Positions 1-7,029 are shown, counted from the stretch's first letter. The stretch: 13,641 nt of DNA from Bacteroidales bacterium (GCA_004552725.1 SFNM01000051.1:1-13641), one strand, 5' to 3'. The notes: a model not told the origin generated them from the sequence alone. Program-made: numbers and translations.

Positions 1-470
1 ACAATGCACCGCAATATGATGCTGAAAACAATATCATCTCCGGCACCACTTATTTAGGCGGCCACATGAAACTGCTCAAGATTATCAACGGCACTTCATC
101 CGCACCAATCAACTGGGATTTAACATTCAAACAGCCCTCGCACGTGGGTACTTTCCCCTACGAAGGCCTTTCCGACAACAATCAAAACATCAATTGCACC
201 GGTAATATCTGCGTAAACACCGACTCCAAAAACTATCTTGAAGTATGGGTGCTCTGCGCCAACCAAGGTCTTGCCTTCTACCGCCTCGGCCAAGAAATAG
301 TGTCAGACATCCACGATGTAGCCACCTCTCCAAATGAAGCATTGCAAGTGAAATCCATCTACTATTACAATCCGATGGGTCAACGCTCCGCAACACCTTT
401 CTCCGGCATCAACATCATAGTCAAAACCCTATCTGATGGATCCACGCAAGTAACCAAAGAAATACGATAA
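1..470 (+). CDS. 3' end of a probable T9SS-secreted or surface protein (5' partial)
   Basis: The reading frame is open from base 3 with no stop before the window edge, so this is the last 155 residues of a longer protein; the Met codon at 66 is internal, not the start. The final ~40 residues (bases 348-467) read VKSIYYYNPMGQ, then a Pro-Phe-Ser-Gly-Ile-Asn turn, a hydrophobic strand, an SDGST turn and a Lys-rich tail. That layout matches the short beta-sandwich C-terminal sorting domains of Bacteroidales type IX secretion cargo, which send proteins across the outer membrane and are usually cleaved on export. The upstream part has no motif I recognise; it has two cysteines six residues apart (codons 44 and 49 counted from base 66) that could form a disulphide. 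A strong terminator follows 9 bases after the stop. The enzymatic or binding role is unknown. Partial status is certain; the sorting-domain call is fairly likely. Confidence 0.8.
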   Translation, partial: NAPQYDAENNIISGTTYLGGHMKLLKIINGTSSAPINWDLTFKQPSHVGTFPYEGLSDNNQNINCTGNICVNTDSKNYLEVWVLCANQGLAFYRLGQEIVSDIHDVATSPNEALQVKSIYYYNPMGQRSATPFSGINIIVKTLSDGSTQVTKEIR

Positions 471-479
471 TCAATCCAC

Positions 480-515
480 AAGCGAGTCGGCTTTAGCACC
501 GACTCGCTTTTCTTT
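480..515 (+). terminator. Rho-independent terminator after the secreted-protein gene
   Basis: A perfect 11-bp stem (480-490 with 499-509) encloses the 8-nt loop ctttagca and runs into a T-rich tract (508-515, one C). It begins 9 nt after the stop at 470 and isolates this gene from the ROK kinase promoter just downstream. Confidence 0.9.
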
Positions 516-535
516 AAATAAAAAACATATAATAG

Positions 536-566
536 TTTGCGGTTTGCAGAATTTTTTATAACTTTG
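536..566 (+). promoter_or_regulatory. Bacteroidetes-type promoter for the ROK kinase
   Basis: A -33 box TTTG (536-539) and a -7 box TAACTTTG (559-566) are separated by 19 nt, fitting the Bacteroidales sigma-ABfr consensus TTTG / TAnnTTTG. A second TTTG at 543-546 is too close to be the better partner. Transcription should start near 572, giving an AT-rich leader of about 48 nt with no Shine-Dalgarno sequence. The rest of the 149-bp gap holds only the terminator of the upstream gene. Confidence 0.8.
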
Positions 567-619
567 CAATGATTTGTGATATAAACTAATCTTTACCATA
601 AAAACTTATTTATCATCAA

Positions 620-1597
620 ATGAAACCATACGTTTTAGGCATCGATATAGGCGGCACTAACACCGTTTTCGGCATCGTCGACACTCGCGGCGCTGTCATT
701 GCCAGCAGTTCAATCAAAACTGCCAAGCACAACAACATCGAAGATTATATCAACGAACTCTACACCGAAGCGACTCGCCTCATCGAAGCCAACGAAGCCA
801 CCGATAAAATCCATGGTATCGGCATCGGCGCTCCTAACGCCAACTACTACACAGGCACCATCGACGATGGTGTAAACCTTCCTTGGCCCTCGCCAATTCC
901 CCTTGCTCGCCTCGTTAGCGAAAAATTCGGTATTCCCGTGGCAATTACCAACGACGCCAACGCTGCCGCTATAGGTGAAATGACTTATGGCGCTGCACGC
1001 GGTTTGAAAGACTTCATCATGATTACACTCGGCACCGGCGTAGGCTCCGGCATCGTCATCAACGGCCAAGTGGTATATGGTCACGATGGCTTCGCCGGTG
1101 AACTCGGCCACATGATTGTGAAGCGCAACAACGGGCGCTTGTGCGGTTGCGGTCGCACCGGTTGCCTCGAAGCATACTGCTCCGCTACCGGCGTAGCCCG
1201 TTCCGCTCGCGAATTCCTCGAAGTCCGCACAGAGCCATCACTTTTGCGCAATATCCCCATCGACCAAATCACATCCAAAGACGTGTACGATGCAGCCGTG
1301 CAAGGCGACAAAATTGCCAAAGATATTTTCGAATACACCGGCACTATCCTCGGTGAAGCATTTGCTGATATGATGGTATTCTCTTCACCCTCAGCATTCA
1401 TTCTCTTCGGTGGTTTAGCCAAATCCGGTGATTTGCTGATGAAGCCCCTCCGCGCCGCTATGGACCGCAGTATGATGGGCATCTTCCGTGGTAAGGCTCG
1501 TGTGTTGCTGAGCGAACTCAAAGAGGCCGATGCAGCAGTGCTCGGCGCCAGCGCCCTCGGTTGGGAAGCCAAGCCCCTCACTCCCCCTGAAGCATAA
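620..1597 (+). CDS. ROK-family sugar kinase (glucokinase-like)
   Basis: A 325-residue protein, a normal length for ROK kinases, which phosphorylate glucose or other hexoses and N-acetylhexosamines with ATP in the cytoplasm. The N-terminal phosphate-binding motif DIGGT is at residues 9-13, the catalytic Asp112 lies in TNDANAA, and the second phosphate loop LGTGVGSG is at 137-144. The ROK zinc site is complete: His164 in GELGH plus Cys175, Cys177 and Cys182 in CGCGRTGCLE. The family has both enzymes and transcriptional repressors; there is no N-terminal helix-turn-helix, so this is an enzyme rather than a NagC/XylR-type regulator. Substrate cannot be read from sequence; glucokinase is the commonest annotation for this form. 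The gene stands alone between its own promoter (536-566) and terminator (1624-1657), which suggests stand-alone expression. The start at 620 puts the phosphate motif at the expected distance from the N-terminus. Confidence 0.93.
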   Translation: MKPYVLGIDIGGTNTVFGIVDTRGAVIASSSIKTAKHNNIEDYINELYTEATRLIEANEATDKIHGIGIGAPNANYYTGTIDDGVNLPWPSPIPLARLVSEKFGIPVAITNDANAAAIGEMTYGAARGLKDFIMITLGTGVGSGIVINGQVVYGHDGFAGELGHMIVKRNNGRLCGCGRTGCLEAYCSATGVARSAREFLEVRTEPSLLRNIPIDQITSKDVYDAAVQGDKIAKDIFEYTGTILGEAFADMMVFSSPSAFILFGGLAKSGDLLMKPLRAAMDRSMMGIFRGKARVLLSELKEADAAVLGASALGWEAKPLTPPEA

Positions 1598-1614
1598 TTA
1601 GCATAATTAGCATA
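1591..1614 (+). repeat. 9-bp tandem repeat spanning the ROK kinase stop codon
   Basis: The unit agcataatt occurs twice in full (1591-1599, 1600-1608) and again as agcata (1609-1614). Because the unit is three codons long, the TAA stop at 1595-1597 is repeated in frame at 1604-1606. It looks like slippage that has left a double stop; no regulatory role is evident. Confidence 0.75.
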
Positions 1615-1623
1615 CTTCATACC

Positions 1624-1657
1624 AACGCCGACTGCCTACGCAGCCGGCGTTTTCTCT
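1624..1657 (+). terminator. Rho-independent terminator after the ROK kinase
   Basis: The 7-bp arm aacgccg (1624-1630) pairs with cggcgtt (1645-1651); after one A-C mismatch, ctgc pairs with gcag around the loop ctac. A T/C-rich tract follows from 1650. It lies between convergent genes, but the other side is not U-rich for the minus strand, so it is probably one-directional. Confidence 0.85.
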
Positions 1658-1674
1658 CTATTTTGGGACGCTAT

Positions 1675-2214
1675 CTACAGGAATACTCCCCCTACAATCG
1701 TTAGGTATGCGGGCACTCGCCCATCGTGTCCCCAAAGCATCTCTATATCAAATACTTCCTTCACCACTCGTCCCAAGTCGAAGCCGAGCGCCTCAAGCGA
1801 TGGACGCACCAAATCACTGTGCCTACATGGCTTGCCATGCACTCGCTCGCACGCCTGTCCGGGACAATGGAGGCACATTCCGGTGAACAACGCCGCACGG
1901 CCACCTACCTCGGCCTCGCGTGCAAGCATCTGCGGCTCCAGCACCTCGCGTTGAGCATTTATCATCGCATAAGCCTCACTAATCGGGCTATCAGATGAAG
2001 ATGGAAAAATCTGCACTACCCACAGCTCTATTTGTTCATAGTCAGCGACACAACGCTGCTCTGCCTCGCTCAACGGTGGGCAGCCCCATCTCCGGCCATA
2101 ATTCGGACACTCCCCGCACAACTCTTGTACGCTCCGCTCGCTACGAAATTTGCGAGCGAACTCTGTCACCGGCAGAGTTGCTCGCAGAATACGCGTAGAT
2201 ACTTTTTGTGTCAT
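1675..2214 (-). CDS. DUF2284-like cysteine-rich putative metal-binding protein
   Basis: A 179-residue protein with eight cysteines in two groups. The first is C33-x2-C36-x8-C45 with the local pattern CPNYG..WGCPP, plus C55; the second is C114-x2-C117-x4-C122-x7-C130. The CPNYG/WGCPP signature and spacing resemble the DUF2284 family, annotated as predicted metal-binding proteins; two iron-sulfur or zinc sites are plausible but inferred. There is no signal peptide or membrane segment, so it should be cytoplasmic. Its ATG overlaps the stop of the DJ-1-family gene as ATGA (2211-2214), so translation is probably coupled. It has no promoter of its own. Biochemical function is unknown to me. The family assignment is good; the metal type is open. 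Confidence 0.8.
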   Translation of the reverse strand: MTQKVSTRILRATLPVTEFARKFRSERSVQELCGECPNYGRRWGCPPLSEAEQRCVADYEQIELWVVQIFPSSSDSPISEAYAMINAQREVLEPQMLAREAEVGGRAALFTGMCLHCPGQACERVHGKPCRHSDLVRPSLEALGFDLGRVVKEVFDIEMLWGHDGRVPAYLTIVGGVFL

Positions 2215-2768
2215 TTCAAAAGCATACCGGAAGCCACTTGGTCGGCAACTTCTTCGCCGAAAGCTTGCTCCACAATTGCCAAGCCGAAGTCGGTAGCATA
2301 ACCGGGACCGGACGCTGTGGTGATATTACCATCAATCACCACTCCGGTTTCCACATAGTTGGCACCAGAGGCCATCAAGCCGTCTTCAAAACCGGGATAA
2401 CAAGTGGCATTAACGCCTTTCAGCAGGCCCAACTGCGCCAACACTACTGCGGGTGAGGCACAAATTGCAGCAATTTGGCCACCATTGTCAGCGTGAGCCT
2501 TCAAGGCGCACGCAAGTGCCGGACAATTCACCAAGTTTGTAGCTCCTGGCATACCTCCGGGAAGAATCATCCAGTCTTGGTCGGTCACTTTCACTTCAGA
2601 TATTATTGTATCGGTCTGCACAGCAATGCCATGAGCCCCGGCCACCAATCGCACATCGCTTATCGACACGATTTCGACCTCAGCACCGGCACGGCGTAGT
2701 ATATCAATCGGCGCCACTGCTTCTATTTCCTCAAATCCGGGCGCGAAGAACACATAAAATTTACTCAT
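2211..2768 (-). CDS. DJ-1/PfpI-family protein (YajL-like)
   Basis: A 185-residue single-domain protein of the length of DJ-1/YajL/ThiJ proteins. It has the N-terminal FAPGFEEIEA motif with Glu16, at the position of the glutamate that tunes the catalytic cysteine in DJ-1 (human Glu18); the elbow motif AICASPAVVLA with nucleophile Cys103; and the C-terminal ITTASGPG motif. The family is linked to oxidative and carbonyl stress protection, with reported glyoxalase or deglycase activity; the exact activity here is not readable. I chose the start at 2768 (MSKFYVFF) because a longer reading to 2852 would run through the promoter box at 2796-2803 and add 28 residues unlike the family. It is the first gene of a two-gene minus-strand operon and overlaps the DUF2284-like gene by 4 nt. 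Confidence 0.92.
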   Translation of the reverse strand: MSKFYVFFAPGFEEIEAVAPIDILRRAGAEVEIVSISDVRLVAGAHGIAVQTDTIISEVKVTDQDWMILPGGMPGATNLVNCPALACALKAHADNGGQIAAICASPAVVLAQLGLLKGVNATCYPGFEDGLMASGANYVETGVVIDGNITTASGPGYATDFGLAIVEQAFGEEVADQVASGMLLK

Positions 2769-2795
2769 AGTTACATTCTTTTTTAGATTTCCAAG

Positions 2796-2803
2796 CAAAG
2801 ATA
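2796..2803 (-). promoter_or_regulatory. Putative -7 promoter box for the DJ-1/DUF2284 operon
   Basis: Read on the minus strand this is TATCTTTG, an exact match to TAnnTTTG. It ends 28 bases before the ATG at 2768, giving a leader of about 20 nt. There is no TTTG at the expected -33 spacing, so it may be weak or need an activator. Confidence 0.6.
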
Positions 2804-2827
2804 ATACAAATTTCTCAAAATTTTCGT

Positions 2828-2835
2828 TATCTTTG
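2828..2835 (+). promoter_or_regulatory. Putative -7 promoter box for the apbE-two-component operon
   Basis: TATCTTTG matches TAnnTTTG exactly and lies 15 bases before the apbE ATG at 2851, leaving a leader of roughly 9 nt. No TTTG sits at the expected -33 position. The box overlaps an upstream in-frame TTG at 2833, which rules that codon out as the start if this promoter is used. Confidence 0.6.
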
Positions 2836-2850
2836 CGAAAAAGTTTTGTC

Positions 2851-3831
2851 ATGAAGGTTTATTTATCTTTTTTTTGCATATTAGCCTTAGCGTTGACCTC
2901 CTGCAACCGGCCTGATTACAAATCATATTTCGGTGCCGTGTGGGGGACAACATACCATATCACATATAGCCACAATAGCAATTTGTCCGACTCAATCACA
3001 GCCCAAATGCGCCAAGTGGAACTATCGCTCTCGATTTTCGACAATCAGTCCACTATTTACGCCATCAATTCCGGCAAATCCGACTCGGTCGATTACCACT
3101 TCGAGCAGGTATTCAACGTGGCAAAACGCGTGTACACACTCAGCCACGGTGCCTTCAATCCTTGCGTGGAGCCCTTAGTTGAAATATGGGGGTTCAACGG
3201 CGATGAGCCTATTATGTCGCCAATGCCTGATGCCACAACAATAAAGCAAACGCTTCAACGCATTCGCTTCGACCAATGCTCAATCGTTGACCATCGCTTC
3301 ATTCGTCCGCGATCGGACATCAAACTCGACTTCTCTGCCATTGCCAAAGGATATGGTGTGGACTGTGTGGCACAAATGCTCCGCCGCAACGGAGTTGATA
3401 ATTATATGGTGGAAATCGGTGGCGAAATTGCCGTAGCCGGAGTAAATCCCGACGGCAAGCCATGGCACATACTTATTGATGCCCCCGTGCGCGACACTGC
3501 CCCCGGCGATAGTGCACTCCAAGTAATCGAAATAACCGACCAAGCCATCGCCACCTCTGGCAACTATCGCAACTACCGGTTCGATTCCAACGGCAATGTC
3601 TATGGGCACATCATCGACCCTCGTACCGGCTATCCGACCCAATCACCTACGGTCAGCGCCACTGTAGTAGCCTCTACTTGCGTGGAAGCCGACGCTTTGG
3701 CCACCGCATGTATGGTTCTCTCCCCTTTCGAAGCCCTTGAAATGATAGAGCGTGCAAATGCCCGCGTAGTATTAGTAGTTGCCGACAACTCCTCATCCGA
3801 TTTCCGCATTATCTCAACGCTCAACCAATAA
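2851..3831 (+). CDS. apbE: FAD:protein FMN transferase, lipoprotein (ApbE)
   Basis: A 326-residue ApbE protein (EC 2.7.1.180), which cleaves FAD and attaches FMN to Ser/Thr of target flavoproteins such as NqrB/NqrC, RnfD/RnfG or extracytoplasmic electron-transfer proteins. The N-terminus is a lipoprotein signal with hydrophobic residues 4-15 and lipobox LTSC, lipidated Cys18, so the enzyme should be membrane-anchored outside the cytoplasm. Family motifs appear in order: LDFSAIAKGYGVD (159-171), EIGGEI (188-193), SGNYR (236-240), HIIDPRTGYP (253-262) and the Asp in ADALATA (280-286) that helps bind Mg2+. I start at 2851, not the TTG at 2833, because the latter lies in the promoter box and the signal peptide begins properly at 2851. 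The response regulator begins 8 nt after its stop, implying cotranscription. No flavinylation target gene is in the window. Confidence 0.94.
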   Translation: MKVYLSFFCILALALTSCNRPDYKSYFGAVWGTTYHITYSHNSNLSDSITAQMRQVELSLSIFDNQSTIYAINSGKSDSVDYHFEQVFNVAKRVYTLSHGAFNPCVEPLVEIWGFNGDEPIMSPMPDATTIKQTLQRIRFDQCSIVDHRFIRPRSDIKLDFSAIAKGYGVDCVAQMLRRNGVDNYMVEIGGEIAVAGVNPDGKPWHILIDAPVRDTAPGDSALQVIEITDQAIATSGNYRNYRFDSNGNVYGHIIDPRTGYPTQSPTVSATVVASTCVEADALATACMVLSPFEALEMIERANARVVLVVADNSSSDFRIISTLNQ

Positions 3832-3839
3832 TTCAGCAC

Positions 3840-4463
3840 ATGAATAATTACCGCATACTCGTAATCGACGACGAAGAGGCCATTTGCGAAATCCTCAAAT
3901 ACAATCTTGAATGTGCAGGCTTTTCCGTTGATATAGCCTACTCCGCTGAGGAGGCATTGGAAATGAGCCCGACCTCTTATAGTCTATTAATAGTGGACAT
4001 TATGCTCGGCGATCTAAGCGGATTTGACTTGGCAAAAAAAATCCGCGCAGACCAATCAGCAACGCCGGTACCAATCATTTTCTGCTCCGCGCTGGGTGAG
4101 GTCGACGACAAAGTGATGGGGCTCAACATCGGCGCCGACGATTACATTGCCAAGCCGTTCAACATCGCTGAAGTGTGCGCCCGCGTTCGAGCCGTTATAC
4201 GCCGCGTAGAAGCGAACGAGTCCACCATTGAAATACCCGAGGACCTCACCAATACCGAGCGCGATCTCCTCACTCTCCTTGCATCGCGCCCCGGCCATAT
4301 TTTCTCACGCGAAAATATTATTGCGCACCTTCAACGCGAAGACATCACACTGCGCACCGTTGATGCACATATCACTCGTCTGCGCAAAAAAATTATCGAC
4401 CGACACGACATCACAATCATCACTCGATCCGGCTTCGGTTATGGCTTGGCAAAAAATTCTTAG
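3840..4463 (+). CDS. OmpR/PhoB-type response regulator
   Basis: A 207-residue two-domain transcription regulator. The receiver domain (about 4-120) has the acidic pocket Asp10-Asp11, phospho-acceptor Asp53 (VDIMLGD), Ser83 in the Thr/Ser switch position and Lys105 in AKPF. A short linker leads to a winged-helix DNA-binding domain (about 137-205) with the NTERDLL start, the SRENII recognition area, RTVDAHITRLRKKI recognition helix and the terminal RSGFGYGL wing. Phosphorylation by the partner kinase should alter promoter binding. The receiver and effector domains are complete. Its 3' end overlaps the histidine kinase start by 23 nt and it follows apbE by 8 nt, so the three genes form one unit. 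The regulon is unknown; autoregulation through the divergent promoter at 2795-2836 is possible but unsupported by any recognisable direct-repeat operator. Confidence 0.95.
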   Translation: MNNYRILVIDDEEAICEILKYNLECAGFSVDIAYSAEEALEMSPTSYSLLIVDIMLGDLSGFDLAKKIRADQSATPVPIIFCSALGEVDDKVMGLNIGADDYIAKPFNIAEVCARVRAVIRRVEANESTIEIPEDLTNTERDLLTLLASRPGHIFSRENIIAHLQREDITLRTVDAHITRLRKKIIDRHDITIITRSGFGYGLAKNS

Positions 4464-5895
4464 AATCAAATTTCAATGGAGAATGTTCAGTCTCCTTACA
4501 GCAATTATGATTTCCACCATAATTGCAGTATGGTTGTGGATTTACACTTCCGAACGTCATCTCCGCATTGATAGTATTCGCAATCAAATCGAGTTAGTCA
4601 ACTCCCGGATTATCAACGCTTACGAAAATGATTATGATGCTGCGCACTTTCTACAATTCGTAGGCCACTACTACAAAACGCACCCTCTGTTTGAGCATAT
4701 TCGCATCACACTGCTTCTCAACGACCAAGCCATCGAAAGCCTTGGCGAGCCAATCACAGTGTCACAACTGCCGGCGATGATTGAAACCCACCGCGAGCCT
4801 TACGAAATCGAAATCGGCGATAACATTTCCGACTTCTTGGCCATAAGCCAAGTATCAACCAGCGCCGATGGCCAACTCATTGTAGCCACCATTCTTCCTT
4901 TCAGACGGCAAGTTCTCTCTCAGCGTTTCAACAATGGTATTTACTCCGCTCTAATTGTCCTTGCTATTCTCCTCACCATAGGCGCATACATCACTTCGCG
5001 TCGACTTGGTCGCAACATCAAAACACTCCAAACATTTGCTCAAAGAGCAGGGTCCGACCCCGGTTTCAACCTCCAAGGCGACTTCGCCAACGATGAACTC
5101 GGCGATATTTCTCGTCAAATCGTCAAGATCGCCCAAGACCGCAACGCAATGCTCATTCGCTCGGAGCACGAGCATAAAATTGCCATCGACGCTCTACAAG
5201 AGAAAAATCGTATCAAATACCAATTAGCCAATGACCTCAACCACGAACTCAAAACGCCGGTGGCAGTAATCAAAGGCTATGTCGACACCATCGTGCAACA
5301 TCCCGAAATGGACGACAAATCACGTTTCCATTTCTTGGCTAAAATTTCCGAGCATACCGATCGACTTAGCAATATCATCCGAGCCCAAGGCTACCTCAAC
5401 AGCCTCGAAGACGGCTCCCTGACGCTTCAACCCGAAACCACCAAAATCTGCGAAATAATTAATCAAGTGGCCGCAGACCTCAATACCGCAGGGCTACTCA
5501 AAAATATCAAATTCATTTGCAAAGTCCCCGACGACTGCCTCGTTTTGGCCAATCAGCGAGTGCTCAATGCAGTCATTGCCAACCTAATAAAGAACGCTGC
5601 AATCCACTCTCAAGGCTCTGAATGTGTTCTTGAATTGAAGAAGTCCGACGAAGATTTTCACTTCTTCCGCTTCTTCGACGACGGTATCGGCGTACCCAAC
5701 GACCGCGTAAGCCACCTATTCGAACGCTTCTACCGCGTTGACGTCAGTCGCTCTCGACAACGCGGCGGCTCCGGTCTCGGACTCTCTATCGTCAAAGCAG
5801 GGGTTGAAGCATCTCGCGGCAAAATCACCGTCAACAATCGTGCTGACCATTCAGGCCTCGAATTCCATTTCTCTATACCCAAAATCCCAAATTAA
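4441..5895 (+). CDS. Membrane sensor histidine kinase
   Basis: A 484-residue sensor kinase of classical layout. TM1 is at about 17-35 and TM2 at about 167-184, bracketing an extracytoplasmic sensor of ~130 residues with no recognisable family; a HAMP-like linker (185-235) follows. The kinase core has the H-box NDLNHELKTP with phospho-acceptor His268, N-box NLIKNA (381-386), G1 box DDGIG (413-417), F-box FERFYR (427-432) and G2 box GSGLGLSI (443-450). No PAS domain is evident. It should phosphorylate Asp53 of the response regulator encoded just upstream. The start at 4441 overlaps that gene by 23 nt in another frame; Met15 (base 4483), after the regulator's stop and behind a purine-rich ggaga, is an alternative. 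A longer open frame back to 4228 is only the regulator read out of frame. The signal sensed is unknown. Confidence 0.93.
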   Translation: MAWQKILRIKFQWRMFSLLTAIMISTIIAVWLWIYTSERHLRIDSIRNQIELVNSRIINAYENDYDAAHFLQFVGHYYKTHPLFEHIRITLLLNDQAIESLGEPITVSQLPAMIETHREPYEIEIGDNISDFLAISQVSTSADGQLIVATILPFRRQVLSQRFNNGIYSALIVLAILLTIGAYITSRRLGRNIKTLQTFAQRAGSDPGFNLQGDFANDELGDISRQIVKIAQDRNAMLIRSEHEHKIAIDALQEKNRIKYQLANDLNHELKTPVAVIKGYVDTIVQHPEMDDKSRFHFLAKISEHTDRLSNIIRAQGYLNSLEDGSLTLQPETTKICEIINQVAADLNTAGLLKNIKFICKVPDDCLVLANQRVLNAVIANLIKNAAIHSQGSECVLELKKSDEDFHFFRFFDDGIGVPNDRVSHLFERFYRVDVSRSRQRGGSGLGLSIVKAGVEASRGKITVNNRADHSGLEFHFSIPKIPN

Positions 5896-5935
5896 GCACT
5901 TTTTTCATCTCAAATCGAAAATTTTTGTGCAATTC

Positions 5936-5967
5936 TTTGGCTATAACCAAATTATTTCGCAACTTTG
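5936..5967 (+). promoter_or_regulatory. Bacteroidetes-type promoter for ilvE operon
   Basis: A -33 TTTG (5936-5939) is followed after 20 nt by CAACTTTG (5960-5967), one base off TAnnTTTG. It predicts a leader of about 33 nt before the ilvE ATG. No terminator-like hairpin with a clean T-tract separates it from the histidine kinase stop at 5895, so some readthrough from upstream is possible. Confidence 0.7.
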
Positions 5968-6006
5968 TACGTCCTTTAAACTCGACACAGATAAACATAC
6001 CTAACT

Positions 6007-7029
6007 ATGAACAACGAACTCGACTGGAAACACCTTCCATTTGGTTACTACCCCACCGACTTCAACGTGCGCTGCACTTACAAAGACGGCAAATGGGGCG
6101 AAATTGAAGTAACTCCCTCCGACAAGATTGAACTCCACATGGCCGCTACTTGCCTCCACTATGGTCAAGAATGTTTTGAAGGTCTCAAAGCCTTCCGTGG
6201 TGTAGATGGCAAAATCCGCATCTTCCGTATGCACGATAATGCCGAACGTATGCGTCAATCAGCCGAAGGCATCGAAATGCAACCCGTGCCCGAAGAAATC
6301 TTCAACGAAATGTGCATTAAAGCCGTAAAACTCAACGAACGCTTCGTTCCCCCATACGGTAGCGGTGCATCCCTTTACATCCGCCCCTTGGAAATCGGTG
6401 TATCACCCAGCATTGGCGTGAAATCCGCTACCGAATATGTATTTATGGTGATGGTTACTCCCGTTGGTCCGTACTTCAAAACCGGCTTCGGTTGCACCGA
6501 CATCTGCATTATGCGCCAATACGACCGCGTGGCTCCTCGCGGCACCGGCCGCTACAAAATCGGCGGTAACTACGCTGCTTCTCTCACTGCCACTGAGCAT
6601 GCGCATGCCCTCGGATACTCCGCTGTGCTCTTCCTAGACCCCAAAGAGAAGAAATACCTCGACGAATGTGGTCCCGCCAACTTCTTCGCCATCATCGATG
6701 GCAAATATGTCACTCCAAAGAGCGACTCTATTCTCCCTTCTATTACAAACCGCGCTCTCCAAACCCTCGCTCAAGAAATGGGCATAGAAGTAGTGGCACG
6801 CCAAATCACTGTTGACGAACTCGAAAAAGCAACTGAAGCAGGCGCTTGCGGCACCGCTGCCGTAATTTCACCCGTCGGCACCATCCGCGACCTCGACAAC
6901 GAACGCGACTATGTGATCTCTGCCGACCGCAAACCGGGTCCCGTTTGCACCGCTCTGTACGAAAAACTCAATGCCATCCGTCTTGGCGAAGAGCCCGACA
7001 CCCACAATTGGAACACTATCGTGGAATAA
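6007..7029 (+). CDS. ilvE: Branched-chain amino acid aminotransferase
   Basis: A 340-residue class IV (fold type IV) PLP enzyme, EC 2.6.1.42, that interconverts Leu, Ile and Val with their 2-keto acids using glutamate/2-oxoglutarate in the cytoplasm. Length and sequence fit the longer IlvE/BCAT type. Visible motifs include LHYGQECFEGLKAFRG (50-65), the YIRPLEIGV segment (124-132), the PLP Schiff-base Lys184 in GTGRYKIGGNYA, and LDECGPANFF (218-227), the cofactor-binding signature of the family with Glu220. The GTAAVISPVG segment (282-291) is the phosphate-binding part. It is the first gene after its own promoter and its TAA overlaps the ATG of the HD-domain gene by one base (TAATG, 7027-7031). 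No leader peptide rich in branched-chain codons or attenuator is visible in the 5' region. Confidence 0.96.
   Translation: MNNELDWKHLPFGYYPTDFNVRCTYKDGKWGEIEVTPSDKIELHMAATCLHYGQECFEGLKAFRGVDGKIRIFRMHDNAERMRQSAEGIEMQPVPEEIFNEMCIKAVKLNERFVPPYGSGASLYIRPLEIGVSPSIGVKSATEYVFMVMVTPVGPYFKTGFGCTDICIMRQYDRVAPRGTGRYKIGGNYAASLTATEHAHALGYSAVLFLDPKEKKYLDECGPANFFAIIDGKYVTPKSDSILPSITNRALQTLAQEMGIEVVARQITVDELEKATEAGACGTAAVISPVGTIRDLDNERDYVISADRKPGPVCTALYEKLNAIRLGEEPDTHNWNTIVE

Larger units (their letters stand above)
2795..2836. repeat. Perfect 10-bp inverted repeat formed by two divergent -7 boxes
   Basis: GCAAAGATAA (2795-2804) and TTATCTTTGC (2827-2836) are exact reverse complements separated by 22 nt of AT-rich sequence. 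Each arm contains one TATCTTTG promoter box pointing outward, one toward the DJ-1-family gene and one toward apbE. Confidence 0.85.

Noticed and set aside
66..470. Reading the first gene as a complete 134-residue protein starting at the Met codon at 66
   Set aside because: The same frame stays open to the left edge, so the Met is internal to a truncated gene.
2833..2850. TTG start for apbE at 2833
   Set aside because: The codon lies inside the TATCTTTG promoter box; the lipoprotein signal peptide begins properly at the ATG at 2851.
2769..2852. A longer N-terminus for the DJ-1-family protein starting at 2852
   Set aside because: It would translate through the -7 promoter box at 2796-2803 and adds a Lys/Asn/Phe-rich stretch absent from the family; MSKFYVFF at 2768 is the normal start.
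4228..4440. N-terminal extension of the histidine kinase from 4228
   Set aside because: The 71 extra residues are the response regulator's C-terminal coding sequence read in another frame, with low-complexity composition.
5896..5930. Possible terminator after the histidine kinase (gcac ... gtgc with T- and A-runs)
   Set aside because: The arms pair only at 4 bp with T-T mismatches inside and no GC-rich stem, so it is not credible as a terminator.
6846..7028. N-terminal extension of the HD protein from 6846
   Set aside because: It is the 3' part of ilvE read out of frame and is Arg/His-rich; the HD protein starts at 7029.
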